A DNA stretch of 33,822 nt from Bacillota bacterium (GCA_012798895.1 JAAZMI010000028.1:1-33822); one strand, 5' to 3'; shown: positions 1-8,802, counted from the first letter of the stretch. Program-made: numbers and translations. The notes: generated from the letters alone by a model not told the origin.

Positions 1-287
1 CTAGCAATGCCGTGCGACACGGGGGCTGTTCGAAGATCACCGTCAAGCTGGTGATGAACCCTTTGTATTCCAACTTGGAAATTATGGATAACGGCCGTGG
101 TTTTGATGTCTCTTTATACAGCAAACCATCGAAAACCGGTGGAAAACTGGGCCTGGTAAACATACGGGAGCTTGCCCTGACGCTGAAGGGCAAGCTCAAC
201 ATCGAAAGCGAGATCGGTAAGGGAACCACCGTCCACTGTTCTGTCCCCGCCACACCACCGCCGAGCGATCCTTTGCCGGGCCAGTAA
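1..287 (+). CDS. Sensor histidine kinase, C-terminal ATPase part (truncated by window edge)
   Basis: This is the 3' end of a two-component sensor kinase gene; the reading frame is open from base 3, so the real start lies outside the window. The visible residues are the ATP-binding HATPase_c domain. It begins in the N box (SNAVRHGG), continues through the G1 box (DNGRGFD) and a GLVNIRE stretch, and ends with GKGTTVHCSVP. The N-box sequence and the GLxNIRE motif are typical of the NarX/DegS/LiaS class (HisKA_3 dimerisation domain), not of the EnvZ class. The sensor and HisKA_3 parts are not visible, so the signal is unknown. The stop lies 23 bases before a NarL-type response regulator, which is almost certainly its partner. 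Confidence 0.85.
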   Translation, partial: SNAVRHGGCSKITVKLVMNPLYSNLEIMDNGRGFDVSLYSKPSKTGGKLGLVNIRELALTLKGKLNIESEIGKGTTVHCSVPATPPPSDPLPGQ

Positions 288-310
288 ATGATTCAGCAGG
301 AGGATTCAAA

Positions 311-946
311 ATGAAAATAATCATTATCGATGATCACCCTTTGGTTAAAAAGGGCGTAGAGATGGTTATCAACCTCGAGGACGATATTGAATTGGCAGGG
401 TTTGCCTCCAATAGCCGGGAAGCCCTGGCACTTATCGCCAACACCGATCCGGATATCGCCCTGGTCGACCTTCGCCTACCCGAAGAACACGGTTTGGATA
501 TCATCAAAAAGGCACGGGAGATTAACAGCAATTGTAAATATATTATCTTAACTTCCTATGCAAACAGGGAAGAGATAATTCAAGCCATGGCGCTAAAGGT
601 GGAAGGCTATATCCTCAAGGAAGCCCTCCCCGAAGAATTGCTGGCCGCAATACGTCTGGTAAGCAAGGGCCGCAAATATTTTGACCCCGCCGTGATCCAA
701 CATGCTATGTCCTACGAAAAGGATGTTCAGGAAAATAATGTAAGCAAGTTGACCCCCCGTGAACTGGAGGTGCTCTCGGCACTGGCCCAGGGCATGAATA
801 ACAAGACAATCGCCGAAGCTCTTTTCATCAGCGAACATACTGTAAAAAAACACATCGGGCAGATTCTCGATAAACTCGACCTGCAGGATCGCACCCAAGC
901 AGCCTTATATGCTGTCTCCAGAGGATTAAGCCGGCACGAAAAATGA
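311..946 (+). CDS. NarL/FixJ-family response regulator
   Basis: This is a DNA-binding response regulator of 211 residues. The receiver domain covers about residues 1-120: acidic pair D7-D8, phospho-acceptor D53 in ALVDLRLP, T81/S82 and K103 in YILKEA. The LuxR-type helix-turn-helix covers about 147-205 (LTPRELEVLSALAQG, then ISEHTVKKHIGQIL). A strong ribosome binding site (aggagg at 299-304) lies seven bases before the ATG. It follows the kinase fragment by 23 bases and should be phosphorylated by it. The two genes are the only ones on the + strand and converge with the penicillin-binding protein gene, so the target genes cannot be inferred from context. The family call is secure; the regulon is unknown. 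Confidence 0.93.
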   Translation: MKIIIIDDHPLVKKGVEMVINLEDDIELAGFASNSREALALIANTDPDIALVDLRLPEEHGLDIIKKAREINSNCKYIILTSYANREEIIQAMALKVEGYILKEALPEELLAAIRLVSKGRKYFDPAVIQHAMSYEKDVQENNVSKLTPRELEVLSALAQGMNNKTIAEALFISEHTVKKHIGQILDKLDLQDRTQAALYAVSRGLSRHEK

Positions 947-963
947 AATCATCCACGATGTAA

Positions 964-1000
964 CCGGCTTCCCCGGCACCCTTCCCTTTTTTTACACTAA
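964..1000 (+). terminator. Weak candidate terminator after the response regulator
   Basis: In the 67-base gap between the convergent response regulator and PBP genes, a short GC stem (ccgg 964-967 with ccgg 973-976, five-base loop) is followed after a few bases by a run of seven T at 986-992. The stem is only 4 bp, so this is a tentative call. Confidence 0.3.
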
Positions 1001-1013
1001 ATCAACCTGAAAA

Positions 1014-2690
1014 CTACTGTAGATAAGGAATTATGGCCTGCGCGATCTCTTTAAATGCCGCAGCAGCGCTACCCTGCCGAGATTCTTCAATAAGCACTGT
1101 AACTACGGCCCGGCTACTTTCCAAAGGAACACAGCCCGTAAACCAGGCATAGACCAGCGGCTTACCCTCTAAAAACCTTTTTGTTTCGGCCGTCCCGGTT
1201 TTACCCCCCAAGACAAGCATGTCATCGGCTGCCGCACACCCCGTTCCATATTCTACCACGCCTTGCATCATATGGCGCAGCTTGGCCGCAGTCTGTACCT
1301 TCAGCACTCTCCGTGGAGAAACCGTAGGATATCTATGTAACAGCAGTCCCTGCCTCGTTTGGATTGCCTGGACCAGTCGCGGCTCGACCAGAAGACCACC
1401 ATTGGCCACGGCAGCTGTCAGGCGGGCTACCTGCAGTGGAGAAGCCTCCACCCGGCCCTGCCCGATAGCCGTCAGGGCCAGATCTCCCCCGTAAAGCATC
1501 TCTCCCGGCCTGGGGATCCTTCCTTTAGCCTCTCCCCCCTGCCCGGTATTGCCCAAAGGAAGGCCCGTCTCCTCCCCGAGACCCAAAGCAGTGGCATACT
1601 CATAGATTATTTCTCTACCCAGATCCAGGGCCAGCTCAATAAAGGCGGCATTACAGGAATAGGCATAGGCATCGGCCAGGCTGATCACACCATGTGGCCC
1701 ATGCTGACAGCGGAACTCCCGCTCCCCTACCCGGATATAACCCGGGCAATAAAATTTTCGGCCCAACCCGGTTGTCCCACTATCCAATGCGGCAGCGGCA
1801 ACCACGGTTTTAAATACAGAACCGGGCGGATAGCTTAAGATGCTCCGGTTGATAAAAGGCTGGGCTTTTAAAAAATCCTCCTGCCGCTCCAGATCGCCGA
1901 GGTAACGAGATAGTTCGGCCTGCATATAGTTGGGCCTGCTGGCCATCGCTAAAATATCCCCGTTTAAGGGATCCATGATCACTACCGCCCCCCTGACCAG
2001 GCGGGCATCCATCACTTCTTCGACCTCTTTTTGGATACGCCGATCGATAGTCAAAACCAGATCAAAGGGCTTGTAAGTTTCTTTTTTTCTCCAAAGGCGA
2101 TAACCCAGTCCATCCACGAGATTGTTTTTATTGTCGATCACGGCAGCCAGGATCGTAGGGGAATCGCTCTGCAGCACATCGTTGAAGGTGAGTTCAAGTC
2201 CCACCCGGCCTTTCCCGTCAGCCGGCCCAATATGGCCGGTCACATGTGTGGCCAGCGCTTTCGGGCCGTACCTCTGCCAACAAGGGACAACGAGCAAACC
2301 GACCTTTTGCAGCTCTTTGAACATATTTTCTTCCTGTTCATCGAGGCCGTGCCTGGCGATAAATGGATTTCCCGCGGTGGCAACCGGCGGCAGGTAGGCA
2401 GAAACCTGTTCAGTAACCCCTGCCTCTTCTTTTGCCAGAAAAGCAGGAAAAACAACCAGCTGTTTCTCCTTTTTCCCACCCAGCAGGGAGATACCGTTGC
2501 GATCGAGGATATCACCGCGGTTATAGTCTAAAAGGATCGTAAAAGCTCTCTGTCGAACTGCCCCTTCCGCCAATTCGCCGTTTTTCATCAGTTGGATATA
2601 GGTTAAACGTCCGAGGAGAAGCAAAAAAAACAAGGCGCTAAAAAACGCCAAAAACAGAACCCTATGTCGTCGCCTGATCTTCCTGTTCAT
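1014..2690 (-). CDS. Class B penicillin-binding protein (monofunctional transpeptidase)
   Basis: This is a peptidoglycan DD-transpeptidase anchored in the membrane by one N-terminal segment (about residues 11-28), with the catalytic domain outside. The PBP dimerisation-type region follows from about residue 50 (RGDILDRNG). The transpeptidase motifs are all present: S291-V-F-K294 (SxxK, acyl-enzyme serine), S345-C-N347 (SxN) and K497-T-G499 (KTG). There are no C-terminal PASTA repeats, unlike many Firmicute SpoVD/FtsI-type enzymes. I start it at the ATG at 2690 (558 aa), because aaagggg sits eight bases before it. An ATG 39 bases upstream has no usable spacing. The position downstream of mltG recalls Bacillus yrrR (pbpI, sporulation-expressed PBP4b), but that assignment is inferred from synteny only. 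Confidence 0.88.
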   Translation of the reverse strand: MNRKIRRRHRVLFLAFFSALFFLLLLGRLTYIQLMKNGELAEGAVRQRAFTILLDYNRGDILDRNGISLLGGKKEKQLVVFPAFLAKEEAGVTEQVSAYLPPVATAGNPFIARHGLDEQEENMFKELQKVGLLVVPCWQRYGPKALATHVTGHIGPADGKGRVGLELTFNDVLQSDSPTILAAVIDNKNNLVDGLGYRLWRKKETYKPFDLVLTIDRRIQKEVEEVMDARLVRGAVVIMDPLNGDILAMASRPNYMQAELSRYLGDLERQEDFLKAQPFINRSILSYPPGSVFKTVVAAAALDSGTTGLGRKFYCPGYIRVGEREFRCQHGPHGVISLADAYAYSCNAAFIELALDLGREIIYEYATALGLGEETGLPLGNTGQGGEAKGRIPRPGEMLYGGDLALTAIGQGRVEASPLQVARLTAAVANGGLLVEPRLVQAIQTRQGLLLHRYPTVSPRRVLKVQTAAKLRHMMQGVVEYGTGCAAADDMLVLGGKTGTAETKRFLEGKPLVYAWFTGCVPLESSRAVVTVLIEESRQGSAAAAFKEIAQAIIPYLQ

Positions 2691-3053
2691 CAAAAGTGCC
2701 CCTTTAATTGAAAAAAATATAGAAGGCATCCCTCTTGATCGGGCTACTGTTCAATAAAATAACAAAAAGCAGCTCCGGGACTAGAGCGAGGATCTTTTTA
2801 TCCCTCAGGAAGCTATCTTTGACCCTTCGGGAACAAATTATTCCTCAACTTTAATCCAGGCTGCTTCTTTACAGGGAATCGCAGTTCTTTCCTCTACTAT
2901 CAATCAGAACAATATAGACAACCTTTTCCCTTACAAGGAGTTTGGCCCTAGAACCCATAACTTCAATCGTGGGAATATATCAACTAACTGATGGAGAAAA
3001 AACGTTCTTTGGCCGGCCAAACAGGCTTCTTTTACCATATTATATAGCCAAAC
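2691..3053. other. Intergenic region between mltG and the PBP gene, no recognised element
   Basis: This 363-base spacer lies between two genes on the - strand. I see a perfect 14-bp palindrome (tttggccggccaaa, 3008-3021), followed on the - strand by gaacg and six T, which could be a weak mltG terminator. A TATAAT on the - strand at 3039-3044 lacks a convincing -35 box. No T-box, riboswitch core or coding region could be supported. The short open frames on both strands look like chance. Confidence 0.4.
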
Positions 3054-4229
3054 TTAGTACGAAATATCATTGGCATTGCTATTTTGCCGGTTCTGCCGGG
3101 CCAAGGTTTTGTAACGGTTGTGTTCCTGCAAGGTGGTGCTGAAGTAATGTGTTCCGCTGCCGTCTTCTTTGTAGACGAAAAAGAGATAATCAACATCTGC
3201 GGGGTAGAGGGCCGCGAGCAGCGCTTCCCGCCCCGGGGAGGCAATCGGCCCGGGGGGAAGACGGGGATAGAGGTAGGTGTTATAGGGAGAATCGATTGCC
3301 AGATCATCGTTGCTCAGATCTGGTTTCACTTCTCCCAGAACATATTGTACCGTAGCACAGGATTGTAATAGGGGCATGTCTTCGGATTGGAGGCGATTGT
3401 GGAAAACGGCGGAGATAAGAGGGCGCTCCGCCGGCACTCTCGCCTCTCGTTCTATGAGAGAAGCCAGAGTCACCACTTCGTGGATGGATAGACCCAGCTC
3501 TTCGGCACGCCGGCGATAATTGGCATCGAAGACCTCCGCAAAACGTCCAAGCATGGTAGCGATGATCTCTTCCGGAGTAGCTGCAGCATCTACTTCGTAT
3601 GTATCGGGAAACAGATAGCCTTCGAGAGCATATTTTAATTCGTTGGGTTCAGCAGCCGGGAACCCGGGAGGGAAAAAGGCTAAGGTTTCCGCACTGAAAC
3701 TGAGGCATTCTTCTATAAAATCCTCCTCTACGACCAGGCCCCTCCTTGCCAAAAACATGGCGATCTGTTCCACCGTAAAGCCCTCCGGAACTGTAAAGCG
3801 GGCCCCTTCAGCCAGAACAATCCCCTGCTGCAACCTCGCCAAGATCTCATCGAGGGTCATCCCCGGAGACAGTTGGTGCCTCCCCGCCTGAAAATAGGCG
3901 TCACAACCCCGGTGGCGGGCATATAGACGAAAAATAAAGGCACTTTTGATCAAGCCTTTCGCTTGCAAGATGGCGGCAATCTCGGTTGCAGAGGAATCGA
4001 GGGGGATGTCGATCTCTACGATCTGTTCCTTTCCACCGCTGCTTACCGGCAATAGCAGATTATTGACCTGCCAACAAAACAGGATGCCCAACAGCAAGCA
4101 TGATGCCACTGCAAGCATAAAGGGATTCCGGGGGCTTTTCGGGTAATGGAGGTTCAGAAGCCGGGCCACAAACCGGCCGTCGCCCGGGCCGCTTTTCTTT
4201 TTTTCCACCAGGGGCAGCTTAAATTTCAC
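3054..4229 (-). CDS. mltG: Endolytic murein transglycosylase MltG (YceG-like)
   Basis: MltG cuts nascent glycan strands near the membrane and is thought to set glycan chain length. The protein (391 aa) has a cytoplasmic N-terminus of about 37 residues, one membrane segment (about residues 38-60) and then the LysM-like subdomain and YceG domain. The catalytic glutamate lies in LASLIEREAR. Family signatures also visible are HNRL, SCATVQYVLG and SPYNTYLYPRLPPGPI near the C-terminus. The gene overlaps the end of ruvX by four bases, so the two are probably translationally coupled. The order alaS-ireB-ruvX-mltG is conserved in Firmicutes. In streptococci, MltG activity is tied to the PASTA kinase pathway, and that kinase is also encoded in this window. 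Confidence 0.95.
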   Translation of the reverse strand: MKFKLPLVEKKKSGPGDGRFVARLLNLHYPKSPRNPFMLAVASCLLLGILFCWQVNNLLLPVSSGGKEQIVEIDIPLDSSATEIAAILQAKGLIKSAFIFRLYARHRGCDAYFQAGRHQLSPGMTLDEILARLQQGIVLAEGARFTVPEGFTVEQIAMFLARRGLVVEEDFIEECLSFSAETLAFFPPGFPAAEPNELKYALEGYLFPDTYEVDAAATPEEIIATMLGRFAEVFDANYRRRAEELGLSIHEVVTLASLIEREARVPAERPLISAVFHNRLQSEDMPLLQSCATVQYVLGEVKPDLSNDDLAIDSPYNTYLYPRLPPGPIASPGREALLAALYPADVDYLFFVYKEDGSGTHYFSTTLQEHNRYKTLARQNRQNSNANDISY

Positions 4230-4660
4230 TTTAGACCTTCTTCCTCTTGCTTCTTTTTGTACCGCAGGTAGCCCTCGAGGATAAAAACTGCGGCCAATTT
4301 ATCGATTACTTTTTTCCTTTTGCTGCGGCGGAGATCCGCCTCCAGCAAGGTCCGGTTGGCGGCAACCGTGGTTAAACGTTCGTCCCAGGTTACTACCGGA
4401 ACACCGGCGACATGGGCCAGCTTTTTGCAGAAATCCAAAACCCCCTGCGCTTGCGGGCCAATTGTGCCATCCATGTTGCGTGGAAGACCGACAACGATCT
4501 CTCCCGCCTCGTATTCCTCTGCATAGCGCAAAATACGGGAAAAATCCCGCCGCCGATTTTGGCGCTCGATCACACCGAGGCCCTGGGCGGTAATGCCCAG
4601 TGCATCGCTAACCGCCACGCCAATTTTTTTTTCCCCTACATCCAGGCTCAGAATACGCAT
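4226..4660 (-). CDS. ruvX: RuvX/YqgF family, putative pre-16S rRNA nuclease / Holliday junction resolvase
   Basis: This small RNase H-fold protein (144 aa, normal length) is implicated in pre-16S rRNA 5' maturation, with an older proposed role as a Holliday-junction resolvase. The N-terminal strand MRILSLDVGEKKIGVA carries the first acidic catalytic residue. EIVVGLPRNMDGTIG supplies the family GLP motif and TWDERLTT the later acidic site. The ATG at 4660 has gagaaggatg upstream as ribosome binding site. The gene sits between an aldo/keto reductase gene and mltG, overlapping the latter by four bases. In many Firmicutes ireB is directly upstream; here the reductase gene intervenes. Confidence 0.94.
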   Translation of the reverse strand: MRILSLDVGEKKIGVAVSDALGITAQGLGVIERQNRRRDFSRILRYAEEYEAGEIVVGLPRNMDGTIGPQAQGVLDFCKKLAHVAGVPVVTWDERLTTVAANRTLLEADLRRSKRKKVIDKLAAVFILEGYLRYKKKQEEEGLK

Positions 4661-4719
4661 CTAAAAACATCCTTCTCCAATCCGGGCCCATAGTATAAAT
4701 TTAAACTTCCCGCATCGCT

Positions 4720-5676
4720 CTAAAATATTTTTATACAGAATTCCGGGCAGTAGGCCCCGCAGTAACCGCAGAGGATGCAGCGGGAGGCATCGACGACCGC
4801 CCGGGGGGGCTCGGCCTCTTCCAGGTGAAGTGCCCCCTGCGGGCAGTTTTCCACGCAGGCGCCACAACCGATACACCACTCTTCTATCTCCAGACGCCTT
4901 TTTTTCCGGGCCAGCCTTTGGGCCGTCTCCGGCGGCGGCTTTGTCCCCCGCAGGTAATGCAGATTAACTAAAAGTTCTTCCGGACTGGAGATTCCCACGG
5001 CAAAAGAATGCAGCTCGGGGCGGTTAAGCACAAAATCGAATGCTTTTTCCGCAGTGGCGATCAGGTGGCCCCCACCCAATGCTTTCATTCCATAGATTCC
5101 CAGGCCATTTTGATAAGCCCGGGCCAGGGCGGCCAGCATCTCCTCGATAGTGCCATCCTTAATGCCGATCCCCCGGTAATTGACGATAGCGTGCAAAACA
5201 TCGATGCCCTCCCAATCGGCTGCCGCCCGGACTGCAGCTATAGTGTGAGTGGAAAGACCCACAGCCTTGATCAACCCCTTGGCTTTGGCCTCTAAAAAAA
5301 AATCCAGCGCCTCTTGATGACCTTTCAAGGTTAACGCCGATTCTTGTTCATGCAATAGAAAGAGGGGAACGATATCTATGTCCATCTCCCGGCGCGCTTT
5401 CTCGAGGGAAGCCCGGGCCCCTTCCCGATCATAGGCATAGCTTTTCGTGGCAATCACGGGCAAAGTCTGTAGCTTCTTCAGGGCAAGCCGCAGGTAATCA
5501 TAGTTGCGGTAGTGTTCCGCCGTATCCCAAAAATTGATCCCGTAATCATAAGCTTCTTCCAACAGCGCGGCACCCTCTGCCAGAGGAAGATTGGATTGTA
5601 AGGGACCCATCGTTAACGTGCCAAAACAGAGCCTGGACACGGTCAGGCCGGTCCTCCCCAGCAGCCGGTAGTCCAA
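4720..5676 (-). CDS. Aldo/keto reductase with C-terminal 2[4Fe-4S] ferredoxin domain
   Basis: This 318-residue fusion protein has an aldo/keto reductase TIM barrel at about residues 1-255. The catalytic residues are recognisable as D51 and Y56 (FWDTAEHYRN), K78 (VIATKSY) and a histidine in LFLLHEQ. The C-terminal 55 residues carry two CxxCxxCxxxC clusters (CIGCGACVENCP and CILCGYCGAYCP), which should bind two 4Fe-4S centres. Such fusions are common in anaerobic clostridia and archaea and presumably pass electrons between ferredoxin and an organic substrate. The substrate is unknown. The gene is co-directional with ireB and ruvX and lies between them, where many Firmicutes have ruvX directly. 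The ribosome binding site aaaggtga lies about 11 bases before the ATG. Confidence 0.88.
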   Translation of the reverse strand: MDYRLLGRTGLTVSRLCFGTLTMGPLQSNLPLAEGAALLEEAYDYGINFWDTAEHYRNYDYLRLALKKLQTLPVIATKSYAYDREGARASLEKARREMDIDIVPLFLLHEQESALTLKGHQEALDFFLEAKAKGLIKAVGLSTHTIAAVRAAADWEGIDVLHAIVNYRGIGIKDGTIEEMLAALARAYQNGLGIYGMKALGGGHLIATAEKAFDFVLNRPELHSFAVGISSPEELLVNLHYLRGTKPPPETAQRLARKKRRLEIEEWCIGCGACVENCPQGALHLEEAEPPRAVVDASRCILCGYCGAYCPEFCIKIF

Positions 5677-5706
5677 AAGGAATCACCTTTCTCTCTGCAG
5701 ATCTAT

Positions 5707-5970
5707 TTAATCTTTTTCCAGATAGGCCCGCAGTAGCTCCTCTAACAGTTCATCCCGTTCCAATTTACGGATTAGACTGCGAGCGTTATTGTGGCTGGTA
5801 ATAAAAGCAGGATCCCCGGATAAAAAATAACCGACGAGCTGGTTGATGGGGTTGTAACCTTTTTCCTGGAGGGCGATGTAGACTTTTTCCAAAACCAGGC
5901 GCGCGACACTGGTCTCCTCATCAGCACGGATATTAAATCTCATAGTATGATCAAATTTATCCCTGGACAT
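5707..5970 (-). CDS. ireB: IreB family regulatory phosphoprotein (UPF0297)
   Basis: This 87-residue cytoplasmic protein belongs to the IreB/YrzL (DUF965) family. The family hallmarks are the start (FDHTMRFN), the central [22 protein letters not shown] and the end ([13 protein letters not shown]). In Enterococcus faecalis, IreB is phosphorylated near its N-terminus by the PASTA kinase IreK, dephosphorylated by IreP, and negatively controls cephalosporin resistance. Here a threonine sits in the N-terminal HTMRFN segment and another at ETSVARL, so phosphorylation is plausible. The matching kinase and phosphatase (prkC, stp) are about 20 kb away in this window. The start is supported by taggagga eight bases before the ATG. 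The gene follows alaS closely, as in most Firmicutes. Confidence 0.94.
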   Translation of the reverse strand: MSRDKFDHTMRFNIRADEETSVARLVLEKVYIALQEKGYNPINQLVGYFLSGDPAFITSHNNARSLIRKLERDELLEELLRAYLEKD

Positions 5971-6015
5971 ATGGCTTTCCTCCTATAATTGGAGCATGTT
6001 TCCTTTATTAATATA

Positions 6016-8691
6016 TCATTCCCCCGGCTCCTGTTGTCCTCTAACCAGAGAGAGAACACTTCCCAAAGCCTGTTCCAGTTTTTGCGGATCTCTGCCGCCG
6101 GCCTGGGCCATATCGGGCCGGCCCCCGCCCCCGCCCCCGGTAAGGGCAGCAATTTCTTTGATCAATCGGCCGGCGTGAAAACCTTTTTTAACCAGATCTG
6201 GTGTAACCGCCGCCGCCAACAGCACCTTGCCGTTAACAACGCTGCCCAGAGCGATGATCCCGCTACCCATCTTATCCCGGAAAAAATCAAGGTATTCCCT
6301 TAAAGCCTCCATGCTTTCAGCTTCCACCCGGGCACTGAGAACAGGTACACCTAAAGAATGATTGGTCTGTTCAAGAATTTTTTCAATCTGCTGCCGGGCC
6401 AACCTCTGGGAAAGCTGCCTGAGGTTACGCTGCAGCTCTTTCTGCTCAGCCAATAATGCGGCCAGTTTTTCAGGGAGGTCTTCTACAGGAACTTTCATCT
6501 GCCCGGAGATATCTTTTAGGATCTCATCCTGCCCAGCGAGGTAACGGTAAGCACTGGCCCCGGCCAAGGCCTCGATGCGACGCACCCCCGAACCTACGCT
6601 GCTTTCCGCTATGATTTTGAAGAGGCCCAGTTCTCCGGTGGCGCGGGTATGTGTGCCCCCGCAGAGTTCCAGGGAATAATCACCGATATTCACGAGGCGC
6701 ACCTTGTCCCCATACTTTTCATCGAAGAGCGCCGTGGCGCCCATCGCCATCGCTTGCTGCAACTCGAGAAGGGAAGCCTCTACGACCAGGTTTTGGCGCA
6801 GGCGCTCATTTACAGTTTCTTCCAGCCCCTGCAGTTCCGCCGCCCCCAGGCCGGCAAAATGAGTAAAATCAAAGCGCAGCCTCTCCGGGGTTACCAGGGA
6901 TCCGGTCTGTTGCACGTGATCACCTAAGAGATCTTTTAAGGCACGGTGCAGGAGATGCGTTGCTGTGTGATGCGCAGCCGTCTCCCGGCGGCGATCTTCA
7001 TCAACAAAGGAATCCACTTTTTCGCCGGTGCGGATACAGCCTTTCGTGATGGATACAAGCTGCAAAATCTGTTCGCCGGGGCCGGGCAAGGTATCTTTGA
7101 CCAGCGCCTCTCCTGCAACAGCCTTGATCAGGCCCCTATCCCCCACCTGCCCGCCTCCCTCGGCATAAAAGGGAGTCTTGTCCAGAATGAGATAGAATTC
7201 GAGGCCTTCAGCCTCTTGTTTGTCACCGTCAGCACTGCCGGCCCCGGCTTCCGTTAGAAGCTCCCCTTTGCGGGGATCGACGATAGCCAACACCTTCCCG
7301 GTGGCGCTTAACGCCTCATAACCGACAAACTTTGTCTTGATCCCTTTTAGCAGGTTCGATAGAGATGCATCTGCGGGCAGATGCTCCTGCAGGCTGAAAG
7401 CAGCCCGTGCCCGCTCCCTTTGTTGTTCCAAAGCGGCATTAAAAGCTTCTTCATCCAGGGTGAGGCCTTTTTCCCCCAAGATCTCCCGCGTTAGATCCAA
7501 CGGAAAACCAAAGGTATCGTGGAGCTTAAAGGCAACCTCCCCCGGCAGAACTGTCTCCCCGCCCTGTTGCAAAGCAGCGATCCGTTCCGCGAGGATAGCC
7601 GTGCCCTGTTCGAGGGTCTCCATAAAACGCTTCTCTTCCAGGTCTATAACGCGCCTAATCTGATCGCTTTTCTTCTCCAGTTCGGGGTAGGCCTCCCCCA
7701 TCATCTCCACTACCAGTGACACCGCTGCACCGAGCAAGGGCAACTCTAGATCCAACAGCTTGCCGTGCCGCATCGCCCGGCGCAAGATGCGCCGCAGTAC
7801 GTAGCCGCGGCCCTCGTTGGAAGGCATGATCCCATCGGCCGCCATAAAAACAGCGCTGCGCAGGTGCTCGGTAAGCACGCGCAGGGAGATATCTTTTGTC
7901 TCCTCCCGGCCATAGGCGGTTCCCGCTTGGGAGGCAAAATGATCCACGAGGGGCCGGATCAGATCGATCTCATAAAGAGAGCCGACTCCCTGCAGGGCCA
8001 TGGCCAGCCTCTCCAGACCCGCCCCGGTGTCGATATTTGTCTTTGCCAGAGGCGTGTAGCTACCATCTGCTTCTTTGTTAAACTGTGTAAAAACGAGGTT
8101 CCAGACCTCCAGGTAGCGATCGCAATCACAGCCTACTGCACAATTGGGCCGCCCGCAACCGTAGCGGGGCCCAAGATCGTAGTATATCTCCGAACAGGGG
8201 CCACAAGGGCCGAGGCCAATCTCCCAAAAATTATCTTCTTTGCCAAGGCGGTATATCTTGGCCGGCGGCAGCCCAATCTGATCCCTCCAGATGGAGAAGG
8301 CTTCGTCATCATCCTGATAGATGCTAACGTAGAGCCGTTCCACGGGGATCTTGTAGACCTCCGTGATCAACTCCCAAGCCCAGGCGATCGCCTCTTCCTT
8401 AAAGTAATCACCGAAAGAAAAATTACCAAGCATCTCGAAAAAAGTGGCATGGCGGGCCGTTACGCCGACCTGTTCGATATCCGGGGTGCGAACACATTTC
8501 TGGCACGTGGCCAAACGGGGGTGTGGTGGCGGTTGTTCACCGGTAAAATAGGGTTTAAGCGGTGCCATCCCCGCCCCGATCAATAAAAGTGAGGGATCGT
8601 TTTGCGGCACAAGGGAGAAACTGGGAAGAACGAGGTGGTCTTTTTCCCGGAAAAAATTTAAAAATATAGCACGTATCTCGCTGCTCTTCAT
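6016..8691 (-). CDS. alaS: Alanyl-tRNA synthetase
   Basis: This enzyme charges tRNA-Ala with alanine and edits misacylated Ser/Gly-tRNA. The 891 residues match the usual length. The class II catalytic core starts at the N-terminus (IRAIFLNFFREKDH, then ATFFEMLGNFSFGDYFKEEA). The editing domain has its zinc ligands HHTATH near residue 572 and CGGTH near 676. A C-terminal DHHA1/C-Ala domain ends with a glycine-rich GGGGGGRPDMAQAGG near residue 855. The ATG at 8691 has aggagg 12 bases upstream. A consensus sigma-A promoter sits directly in front, leaving a leader of roughly 30 bases and therefore no T-box. It heads the alaS-ireB-(aldo/keto reductase)-ruvX-mltG series. Confidence 0.97.
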   Translation of the reverse strand: MKSSEIRAIFLNFFREKDHLVLPSFSLVPQNDPSLLLIGAGMAPLKPYFTGEQPPPHPRLATCQKCVRTPDIEQVGVTARHATFFEMLGNFSFGDYFKEEAIAWAWELITEVYKIPVERLYVSIYQDDDEAFSIWRDQIGLPPAKIYRLGKEDNFWEIGLGPCGPCSEIYYDLGPRYGCGRPNCAVGCDCDRYLEVWNLVFTQFNKEADGSYTPLAKTNIDTGAGLERLAMALQGVGSLYEIDLIRPLVDHFASQAGTAYGREETKDISLRVLTEHLRSAVFMAADGIMPSNEGRGYVLRRILRRAMRHGKLLDLELPLLGAAVSLVVEMMGEAYPELEKKSDQIRRVIDLEEKRFMETLEQGTAILAERIAALQQGGETVLPGEVAFKLHDTFGFPLDLTREILGEKGLTLDEEAFNAALEQQRERARAAFSLQEHLPADASLSNLLKGIKTKFVGYEALSATGKVLAIVDPRKGELLTEAGAGSADGDKQEAEGLEFYLILDKTPFYAEGGGQVGDRGLIKAVAGEALVKDTLPGPGEQILQLVSITKGCIRTGEKVDSFVDEDRRRETAAHHTATHLLHRALKDLLGDHVQQTGSLVTPERLRFDFTHFAGLGAAELQGLEETVNERLRQNLVVEASLLELQQAMAMGATALFDEKYGDKVRLVNIGDYSLELCGGTHTRATGELGLFKIIAESSVGSGVRRIEALAGASAYRYLAGQDEILKDISGQMKVPVEDLPEKLAALLAEQKELQRNLRQLSQRLARQQIEKILEQTNHSLGVPVLSARVEAESMEALREYLDFFRDKMGSGIIALGSVVNGKVLLAAAVTPDLVKKGFHAGRLIKEIAALTGGGGGGRPDMAQAGGRDPQKLEQALGSVLSLVRGQQEPGE

Positions 8692-8725
8692 TTATTCTGC
8701 AGGCCTCCTGCTTTTTGTCAAAATA

Positions 8726-8754
8726 ATTATATCTGCAATTTTCCAGCATGTCAA
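8726..8754 (-). promoter_or_regulatory. Perfect-consensus sigma-A promoter for alaS
   Basis: On the - strand, TTGACA (8754-8749) is followed by exactly 17 bases and then TATAAT (8731-8726). Both hexamers match the vegetative consensus at all six positions. Transcription should start near 8719, about 28 bases before the alaS ATG, with the aggagg ribosome binding site in between. Confidence 0.85.
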
Positions 8755-8772
8755 TTGAAAGGAAAATTTTAG

Positions 8773-8802
8773 GCTGTGCTCGCCTTTGAAGGCGGGCACA
8801 GC
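8773..8802 (-). terminator. Strong hairpin, probable terminator after the RCC1 gene
   Basis: A 12-bp stem (8773-8784 with 8791-8802, one G-T pair, six-base loop) ends the - strand transcript of the EamA/RCC1 genes 220 bases after the RCC1 stop and just upstream of the alaS promoter. The following - strand sequence (ctaaaattttcctttc) is only moderately T-rich, so termination is likely but not certain. The rest of the 8803-9021 spacer holds nothing I can identify. Confidence 0.6.

Noticed and set aside
3008-3021. 14-bp perfect palindrome tttggccggccaaa as an operator
   Set aside because: It contains a common GGCCGGCC core and lies just after mltG before a T run; a weak terminator is at least as likely and nothing supports a binding protein.
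2691-3053. Possible T-box or other leader RNA upstream of the PBP gene
   Set aside because: No T-box core (GGTGG...) or riboswitch signature and no hairpin with T run before the PBP start could be found.
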